Shown here: positions 58,772-64,000 of the stretch, one piece after another | Layout: each line of letters opens with the position of its first letter | Position numbering within the stretch: position 1 is the stretch's first letter | Notes under the pieces: model-generated | Database searches by the model: none | Told to the model about the DNA's origin: nothing | What the model saw: only the letters and a program-made list of their open reading frames with translations | Assembly: GCA_035552655.1 (NCBI GenBank) | Contig: DASZLD010000038.1 | Coordinates: 4,966 to 68,965, forward strand | Length of the DNA: 64,000 bases | Direction of reading: 5' to 3' | From: DASXMT01 sp035552655 | GTDB lineage: Bacteria > Actinomycetota > Acidimicrobiia > Acidimicrobiales > RAAP-2 | Position numbers and translations under genes: made by a program

Positions 58772-59674
58772 TCAGGACCCCCCGAGGATCTCAACCAGCT
58801 TCTGGATCTCGCCGCTCGAATCCTCAGGAACGATGTAGCCCTTCTCGTCGCGGATCTCGCTCCAGTGGTCGCGCACGTCCTCCACGGTGAGCTCGGCGTT
58901 GTAGTAGCCGGGAGTCAACCCGATGAAGAAGCGGGCGACCACGCCGCCGGCGGCCGAGTACACCTCGCCGCTGACGTCGACCTCGTCGGAGGCCAGCCAA
59001 CAGACCAGGGGGGTGACCAGCTTGGGATCGAGTTTCTCCCCCATGCCGGCTCCGAAGAGCTCCTCGGTCATGCGGGTGAAGGCCACTGGAGCGATGGCAT
59101 TGGCCTTGATGTTGTACCTGCGCCCCTCGATGGCCAGGACCCGGGTGAGCCCGACCAGACCCATCTTGGCTGCCCCGTAGTTTGCCTGGCCGAAGTTGCC
59201 CAGGATGCCGGAGTTGGACGACGTGTTGATGATTCGTCCGTACCCCTTTTCCCGCATGTGGACATAGGCAGGCTGGGTGACGTTGAATGCGCCCCGCAGG
59301 TGGACATCGAGGACGGCGTTGACGAGGTCGGGGGTCATGTTGTGAAAGGACTTGTCCCGCAGGATGCCGGCGTTGTTGACCAGGATGTCGACGCCACCGA
59401 AGGCATCGAGAGCAGTCTGCACGATGGCCTGGCCCCCCTCGGTGGTGGCCACACTGTTGAGGTCGGGCACCGCTTCGCCGCCCAGGGCCTCGATCTCCTT
59501 GGCCGTGGTGTGAGCTGGACCTTCACCCCCACCTTCCCCGCTGACCGAGCCGCCAAGGTCGTTCACAACGATCCGAGCGCCACGTCGTGCCAGCTCAAGG
59601 GCGTGCTCACGGCCCAATCCGCCTCCCGCGCCGGTGACGATCGCCACTTTTCCGTCGTACCCGATCTCTGCCAT
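58772..59674 (-). CDS. Short-chain dehydrogenase/reductase of the peroxisomal-MFE-2 type, 300 aa
   Basis: Probably a (3R)-hydroxyacyl-CoA dehydrogenase. VAIVTGAGGGLGREHALELARRGARIVVNDLGG is the MFE-2-like nucleotide loop with the acidic residue after strand 2. NNAGILRDKSFHNMTPDLVNAVLDVHLRGAF and INTSSNSGILGNFGQANYGAAKMGLVGL give the active site (S152 region, Y166, K170). This family works with (R)-specific hydratases such as the MaoC pair elsewhere in the window. The ATG at 59674 follows GAAGG. It stands alone. Confidence 0.92.
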   Translation of the reverse strand: MAEIGYDGKVAIVTGAGGGLGREHALELARRGARIVVNDLGGSVSGEGGGEGPAHTTAKEIEALGGEAVPDLNSVATTEGGQAIVQTALDAFGGVDILVNNAGILRDKSFHNMTPDLVNAVLDVHLRGAFNVTQPAYVHMREKGYGRIINTSSNSGILGNFGQANYGAAKMGLVGLTRVLAIEGRRYNIKANAIAPVAFTRMTEELFGAGMGEKLDPKLVTPLVCWLASDEVDVSGEVYSAAGGVVARFFIGLTPGYYNAELTVEDVRDHWSEIRDEKGYIVPEDSSGEIQKLVEILGGS

Positions 59675-59938
59675 GACACACCCTTCGTCGAACGTCTTGG
59701 ACTCGGGGCGGATGTTAACCGGTACGAAACAACTACTTCGGCGCCGACTGGCGCCGGGTCCGATGATTCCCGGTCGATGCCGGGTTCACCGCCAAGTAGC
59801 TCGGTCCACATCGATACCAGCCACGACCGGGCTCGAGGTGGGCCCCATCTTCCACCATCGGGCACAATTTGGCCGGACGGCGCGTTGTAGGGATGCAGGC
59901 CGTAGCGGGCCAGTGGCCATGCCCGGAGAAAGGGGTCA

Positions 59939-60871
59939 GTGATGACCAGACAGGGTCGAGCAGTCAGATTCGACGAGTACGGCGGGCTGGATGTCCTGGA
60001 CATCGCCCAGGTCGACGTGCCCGATCCTCCGCCCGGTGAGGTCCTGGTTGCAGTCAGGGCTGCCGGCACCAACCCCGGAGAGGCCTCGATCCGCCAGGGC
60101 TTCCTGGACACCCGGTTCCCGGCCACCTTCCCGTCGGGCCAGGGCACCGACCTGGCCGGTGTGATCGACCAGGTGGGCGAGGGCGTCGACCGGTTCGCCG
60201 TCGGCGACGAGGTCCTGGGGTGGACCGACCGGCGGGCGAGCCAAGCCCAGTACGTCCCCGTACCCGCCGACCACCTGGTAGCCAAGCCGGCCTCGGTGGA
60301 CTGGGCGGAGGCCGGGTCTCTGTTCGTCGCCGGCGTGACCGCCTACGCCGCCGTGCGCGCCGTCGGGGCTGGTCCCGGCGACACGGTCGTCGTGTCGGCC
60401 GCAGCCGGTGGTGTCGGATCGATCACCGTGCAGCTACTCAAGGTCCGGGGAGCAACGGTCATCGGCATCGCCTCGGAACCCCACCATTCCTGGCTGTCCT
60501 CCATCGGGGTCACGCCCGTGGCCTACGGCGAAGGCCTCATCGAGCGCATCCGGGCTGCTGCCCCCTCGGGCGTGGACGCCTTCATCGACACGTTCGGACC
60601 GGACTACGTCAAGCTGGCCATCGACCTCGGCGTGCAGCCCGAACGCGTGGATACCGTCATCGCCTTCGAGGCGGCCGAGGAGTTCGGGGTGAAGACGGAT
60701 GGCAGCTCGAGCGCCTCGAGCAGTGATGTATTGGCCGAAATGGTCGACCTGGTGGCATCGGGTCGGATCACCATCCCCATCGCCGCCACCTACCCGCTCG
60801 ATCAGGTCCGAGCGGCCTATACCGAGCTGGAGAAGCGGCATACACAGGGCAAGATCGTCCTCATCCCCTAA
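59939..60871 (+). CDS. MDR-family NADP-dependent oxidoreductase (quinone reductase-like), 310 aa
   Basis: Opening AVRFDEYGGLDVLDIAQVDVPDPPPGEVLVAVRAAGTNPGEA, FPSGQGTDLAGVIDQVGEGV and VVVSAAAGGVGSITVQLLKVRGATVIG are the GroES-like and Rossmann parts of the zinc-free MDR branch. No zinc ligands are visible. C-terminal TYPLDQVRAAYTELEKRHTQGKIVLIP is canonical. The start may be GTG 59939 or ATG 59942; AAGGGG lies upstream. It is divergent from the SDR gene and convergent with the isochorismatase-like gene. Substrate unknown. Confidence 0.9.
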   Translation: MMTRQGRAVRFDEYGGLDVLDIAQVDVPDPPPGEVLVAVRAAGTNPGEASIRQGFLDTRFPATFPSGQGTDLAGVIDQVGEGVDRFAVGDEVLGWTDRRASQAQYVPVPADHLVAKPASVDWAEAGSLFVAGVTAYAAVRAVGAGPGDTVVVSAAAGGVGSITVQLLKVRGATVIGIASEPHHSWLSSIGVTPVAYGEGLIERIRAAAPSGVDAFIDTFGPDYVKLAIDLGVQPERVDTVIAFEAAEEFGVKTDGSSSASSSDVLAEMVDLVASGRITIPIAATYPLDQVRAAYTELEKRHTQGKIVLIP

Positions 60872-60899
60872 GCCGTTTGGGCTGCCCACACGAGCACGC

Positions 60900-61457
60900 T
60901 CAGAGTTGCTCGATCCATTCACTGACACTGAGCACCGATGCCTGTCGGGGGAACACCTTGTCCAGCAGGACCCGATGGACTTCGGGATCGGCGTCTGCGC
61001 ACCCGTCGTGAAGAACGGTCAGCTGGTAGTCCAAGTCGGCCGCCTGGCGGAGCGTGGACAGCACCACACCACTGGTGGCGATCCCGGTCAGCACCAGCGA
61101 GTCGACCTCCAGGGATCTCAGCACCACATCGAGGTCGCTACCGGTAAACGCGCTCACCCGCTTCTTCACCACCACGATGTCGTCGGGGCCCGGGGCCACG
61201 GCGGGGTAGATCTGGGTGGCCGGGTCGTCCAGGCCCATCCCCCCAGCACTGCCGATGGCCGAGAAGCTCTTGTTCTTCGGGCTGATCTCGGCCCCGCCGG
61301 GGCGGAAGGCCACGCGGACGTAGATCACCGGAACACCGGCGCGGCGAGCCGCCGACGTGGTGCGGTCCAACGCGGCCAGTAGCGACTCGGAGCCATCGGG
61401 AACGCGATCGACGATGCCGTTTTGGATGTCCATCACCAACAGAGCGGAGTGTGCCAT
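60900..61457 (-). CDS. Isochorismatase-fold protein lacking the usual catalytic cysteine, 185 aa
   Basis: The fold is clear: MAHSALLVMDIQNGIVDRVP with D10, VVVKKRVSAFTGSDLDVVL with the lysine at 98 or 99, and LVLTGIATSGVVLSTLRQAADLDYQL. Amidohydrolase members of the family have Cys at the position of V131 (GxATxxCV). Here it is Val, as in an actinobacterial branch with SGVV. Activity of the isochorismatase type (which does not need the Cys) or loss of catalysis are both possible. CATGAT precedes the ATG by six bases. Longer frames upstream are not coding. Confidence 0.87.
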   Translation of the reverse strand: MAHSALLVMDIQNGIVDRVPDGSESLLAALDRTTSAARRAGVPVIYVRVAFRPGGAEISPKNKSFSAIGSAGGMGLDDPATQIYPAVAPGPDDIVVVKKRVSAFTGSDLDVVLRSLEVDSLVLTGIATSGVVLSTLRQAADLDYQLTVLHDGCADADPEVHRVLLDKVFPRQASVLSVSEWIEQL

Positions 61458-61719
61458 GGGTCCATCATGGCTGGTGGCCACGAAGGTCACCACTTCCCGC
61501 CGGTCCGAACAGGCGCTGGACCGCCGAACTCCACTTCGCCCTCCGACGGTCATTCGTCGATATGGTGACACCGTCCCACCGACGACAACCTGGAGTCCGT
61601 GCACGCGCTCTGATCCGATCACATCATCGGAACTCGTTCGGCCCGCTCCCGAGAATCGAGCATCGCATGAGGCACCACCCGGCTCGTTGCCATCGGACCT
61701 GAGCGGGACGTCGCTTCCG

Positions 61720-62280
61720 TTGGTTCCTTCCAGCTTCTCTGCCTTCTTTGCCGCCAGCGCCGGTGTGGCCGGAGCGCTGATTGGCCTGCTGTTCGTGGCC
61801 ATCTCCGTGGCGCCCAGTGCGTCGGGCCGCCAGCAGCGCCTCGAGCTCGACATAAAGGCAGGGGTGGCCTTCTCGGCCTTGACCGATGCCCTGGTGCTGG
61901 CGCTGTTCGCCCTCATCCCCGGAATCTCCCTGGCTACGCCGACCATGTCGGTGGCGGCCACCGGCTTCACCTCGTGCGTGGCCCTGGGGATCGTCCTGAT
62001 GCGGGCCGAGGGCATCACCCACCGTCGACGCCAGGTCCGGCTGCTCGCCATCCAGAGCGTGGTGTTCATCTACCAGTTCGTGGTGGGCGTCCAGCTGTCC
62101 GGACAACCCGACCAGCAGTCCAACATCAGAACACTGTCCATCCTCACCGTGGTCTTCTTCCTGGTGGGCATCGCTCGAGCCTGGGAGCTCATCGGTGCCC
62201 GGGATACCGGCCTCTTCCATGCCGTACGGGATGCCATCCACGAGCGCTCGGCCTCGCCGGAAGGCTCTCGGCCCGATTAG
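61720..62280 (+). CDS. Small membrane protein, unknown function, about 186 aa
   Basis: Three to four hydrophobic segments: FAASAGVAGALIGLLFVAISVAP, ALTDALVLALFALIPGISLA, MSVAATGFTSCVALGIVLM and LSILTVVFFLVGIA. The first matches a family of small actinobacterial membrane proteins with AASAGVAGALIGLLFVAISV; function not known. The start is not certain: TTG at 61720 or 61687 are the in-frame choices near the first helix, and the frame is open from 61357 across the divergent gene. The stop overlaps that of the convergent cupin-like gene by two bases. Confidence 0.65.
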   Translation: MVPSSFSAFFAASAGVAGALIGLLFVAISVAPSASGRQQRLELDIKAGVAFSALTDALVLALFALIPGISLATPTMSVAATGFTSCVALGIVLMRAEGITHRRRQVRLLAIQSVVFIYQFVVGVQLSGQPDQQSNIRTLSILTVVFFLVGIARAWELIGARDTGLFHAVRDAIHERSASPEGSRPD

Positions 62281-62696
62281 GTCGCGGGCCCGTCGGAGTC
62301 GGCCAGCTCGAACCCGCTGAACTCGAAGGCCGGGGACACGGTGCAGCCGACCAAGCTGAAGGCACCGAGCGATCGGGCCTCTTGCCAGTCCCCGGCCGGC
62401 ACCAACATCTGCGGGGCCTGGCCGTGCTCGATGTCCGGTCCGAGGAGGTGGATCTCATCGGCACCACCGGGGGCTGCGATGCGCAGCTCGATCGGGGCGC
62501 CCCGGTAGTAATGCCAGATCTCGGCGGCGTCCACCCGATGACGTCGGGACACTTCGTCCTCGGTCAACAGGTAATAGATGGCGCTGCCGCTCGGTCGCAC
62601 ACCAGGGTCGGCGGTCCCCCGCCAGGTCTGCCGGTACCAGCCTCCCTCGGGGTGCGGCTCGAGTCCCAAACGGGCGATCAGCTCGGCTGCGGTCAC
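62277..62696 (-). CDS. Cupin-like DUF985 family protein, 139 aa
   Basis: A cupin barrel: AAELIARLGLEPHPEGGWYRQTWRGTA is the DUF985 opening, AIYYLLTEDEVSRRHRVDAAEIWHYYRGAPIELRIAAPGG gives the first cupin motif, and LGAFSLVGCTVSPAFEFSGFELAD closes the domain. The family includes Cff1-like epimerases or sugar-binding proteins, but function is mostly unassigned. Start chosen as GTG 62696 because the family's first helix begins there; the longer frame to 62945 overlaps the methyltransferase gene on the other strand. Confidence 0.88.
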   Translation of the reverse strand: MTAAELIARLGLEPHPEGGWYRQTWRGTADPGVRPSGSAIYYLLTEDEVSRRHRVDAAEIWHYYRGAPIELRIAAPGGADEIHLLGPDIEHGQAPQMLVPAGDWQEARSLGAFSLVGCTVSPAFEFSGFELADSDGPAT

Positions 62697-62830
62697 CGCC
62701 CGATCATGCCACCGGAAAGGCCAGACTGTAGATTGGTGCGCGCTACGACAAGAGCCGAAGCCCCGTGCCCTCAGTCTCGATATGAGCGAATGCTCGCTGG
62801 TGGACGGACCCGGCGGAGGGGGGTGCAGCA

Positions 62831-63664
62831 ATGTCCGCAGTCTGGAGCGAATTCGAGGACATCGACGCCGCGGCCGACGCCGATCGCTACGTTGACTACC
62901 TCGACCAGCTCCGCTCGCTGGGCGACACGGCGGAGTACAAAGCACTCTCCTACCAGCGTCTTGGTCTCGGGCCCGGCGCGCCGGCGAGTGGCGTACAGAT
63001 TCTCGACGTGGGCTCGGGAGCGGGCCACGACTGCATCGAGATGGCCCGGCTCGGTGGGACCGGGGTCTCGGTGACCGGAGTGGACCAAAGCGCCCAGTTG
63101 CTCGAGGTGGCCCGACGGCGGGCGGCGGAGGCCCGAGTCGACGTGCGGTTCGAGGAGGGCTCGGCCTACCAGCTGCCGTTCGACGATGACACGTTCTCGG
63201 CGTGCCGATCGGATCGCGTCTTTCTGTACCTGGACCGCCCGGGTGACGCCCTGACCGAGATGCATCGGGTAGTCGAGCCCGATGGTCTCCTGTGGGTACG
63301 AGATCCCGACATGACCACCCTGCTGCTCGACGCCGAAGGCTTGGATCCCGCCACCACCAGAACGATCTCCGACTTCTTCTCGGACGGGTTCCCGGACGGC
63401 TGGAGCGGCCGCCGCCTCGATCGGCTGCTTCGGCAACAGGGCAGCGACGACGTCTCCGTGGTTCCTCGGACGCTGGTCTCTCGAAGCCTGAAGGTGGCCG
63501 ACACGCTCTTCGCCATTCGACAAAATGCCTTGGCCTCCGCCGCCGCCGGAGCGGTCGACCAGTCAGACGTCGACCAATGGCTTGCCGCTCTGGCTGCCGC
63601 CGACGCTGAGGGTCTGTTCTCGTTCTCGCTCACCTTCTTCGAGACCTTCGGCCGCATCCCCTGA
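62831..63664 (+). CDS. Class I SAM-dependent methyltransferase, 277 aa
   Basis: A Rossmann-fold methyltransferase. Motif I is VQILDVGSGAGHDCIEMARLG (residues 56-76), VTGVDQSAQLLEVARRRAAEA is motif II with the acidic residue that binds the ribose, and YQLPFDDDTFSACRSDRVFLYLDRPGDALTEMHRVVEPDGLLWV covers motifs III-V. The ATG follows GGAGG. The C-terminal 100 residues (RRLDRLLRQQGSDDVSVVPRTLV) are a helical substrate cap. Relatives methylate small molecules such as menaquinone precursors or antibiotics; the substrate here is not evident. Confidence 0.9.
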   Translation: MSAVWSEFEDIDAAADADRYVDYLDQLRSLGDTAEYKALSYQRLGLGPGAPASGVQILDVGSGAGHDCIEMARLGGTGVSVTGVDQSAQLLEVARRRAAEARVDVRFEEGSAYQLPFDDDTFSACRSDRVFLYLDRPGDALTEMHRVVEPDGLLWVRDPDMTTLLLDAEGLDPATTRTISDFFSDGFPDGWSGRRLDRLLRQQGSDDVSVVPRTLVSRSLKVADTLFAIRQNALASAAAGAVDQSDVDQWLAALAAADAEGLFSFSLTFFETFGRIP

Positions 63665-63810
63665 TCACTCGGCGCGTACAAGCTCGTGCGCGGGTTGGTT
63701 GCAAAGGTCGGTCATGAGTCCCACCGTTTCGATCACCGTTACCGCCACCACTTTTCCACTCCGCTTGCGCGACGTCTGTCGTATCGCCGGTACTACCCGG
63801 TGCGTTCGGA

Positions 63811-64000
63811 TCAACCGTCGGCGAACGTATAGGTGGTCACGCTCTGCGAGGGAACGCGCACCACGGTACCGGCTCCAGCCGTAAACCGAGGGCGCGAGGC
63901 GGCAGCCAGGTCCTTGGTCGCACTGGTCTGGAACGCTCCAGTCGAACGAATGGTCCGGCTGGCGGGCAAGGTGATGCGCAGGCCGACAGGCGCTGAGCCG
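63811..64000 (-). CDS. C-terminal fragment, probable secreted glycoside hydrolase
   Basis: The window end contains an open frame read leftward to a TGA at 63811-63813. It reads ASRTIRSTGAFQTSATKDLA, then FTAGAGTVVRVPSQSVTTYTF, ending ADG. The pattern of a TSATKDLA strand and the closing xQSVTTYTF is the beta-sandwich end of GH30-type and related glycoside hydrolases. The start and active site lie outside the window. It would join the chitinase as a polysaccharide-degrading gene. Confidence 0.6.
   Translation of the reverse strand, partial: GSAPVGLRITLPASRTIRSTGAFQTSATKDLAAASRPRFTAGAGTVVRVPSQSVTTYTFADG

Noticed and set aside
61458..61719. Possible gene in the stretch before the small membrane protein
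   Set aside because: The open frame here is Ser/Arg/Pro-rich without hydrophobic or domain sequence and overlaps the divergent gene; I see only noncoding DNA.

Overview
The window is about 64 kb of gene-dense, high-GC DNA. Very short intergenic gaps, GTG and TTG starts, F420-linked oxidoreductase families (a deazaflavin-dependent nitroreductase and an LLM-class enzyme), many MaoC, SDR and acyl-CoA genes, and a secreted protein built from 42-residue GGVFSFGDAAF-type repeats all point to an actinobacterium. Acidimicrobiia is my best guess, but this is inference from gene content. I saw no tRNA, rRNA, CRISPR array, transposase or prophage. The two ends cut genes: an enoyl-CoA hydratase on the left and what looks like a glycoside hydrolase C-terminus on the right, both on the minus strand.

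Layout. 0-2.5 kb: acyl-CoA metabolism and a TetR regulator flanked by a duplicated operator. 2.6-7.4 kb: secreted and surface functions, with a two-CBM2 GH18 chitinase carrying a 17-copy hexanucleotide repeat, a lipase, a four-helix membrane protein and a stand-alone cyclic-nucleotide-binding protein. 7.4-13.1 kb: a molybdenum block. mogA runs rightward. mobA-moaC runs leftward, away from modA and a fused modBC. The intergenic region carries five 12-bp tandem repeats, and a MerR/ModE-like HTH-TOBE regulator converges on modBC. 13.2-18.3 kb: a triple-GAF SpoIIE phosphatase, small hypotheticals, an SRPBCC protein, a 49-residue zinc-ribbon protein and a HadA/HadB-like MaoC pair.

18.4-33.1 kb is a catabolic acyl-CoA island: acetoacetyl-CoA synthetase, a thiolase-like plus DUF35 pair resembling steroid side-chain aldolases, a cyclase-family hydrolase, a monooxygenase, an aldo/keto reductase, an alpha/beta hydrolase, a class III CoA-transferase with an acyl-CoA synthetase, an LLM oxidoreductase with two SDRs, a cysteine-free HesB-like protein, a SoxR-like regulator with its operator, and an acyl-CoA dehydrogenase. 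33.3-39.5 kb holds envelope genes: a membrane/Met-rich/extracellular fusion, the repeat protein, a PQQ-like propeller lipoprotein and a class C beta-lactamase-fold lipoprotein. 39.7-48.7 kb has small regulators and enzymes, including an ArsR-SRPBCC fusion whose promoter, operator and leaderless start can be read directly, and an ABC-F ATPase.

48.7-55.4 kb is a sulfate-activation block: cysQ-cysD-cysNC on the minus strand, then a TetR gene, a quinone-reductase-like gene and a sulfotransferase on the plus strand. No sulfite-forming reductases are present, so the PAPS may serve sulfation. 55.5-64 kb has an orphan branched-chain-type binding protein, a Tat-exported phosphoesterase, an SDR, a zinc-free MDR, an isochorismatase-fold protein lacking the usual cysteine, a cupin-like DUF985 protein and a methyltransferase.

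Across the window several genes have a TAnnnT hexamer 6-9 nt before the start codon, which suggests many leaderless mRNAs.
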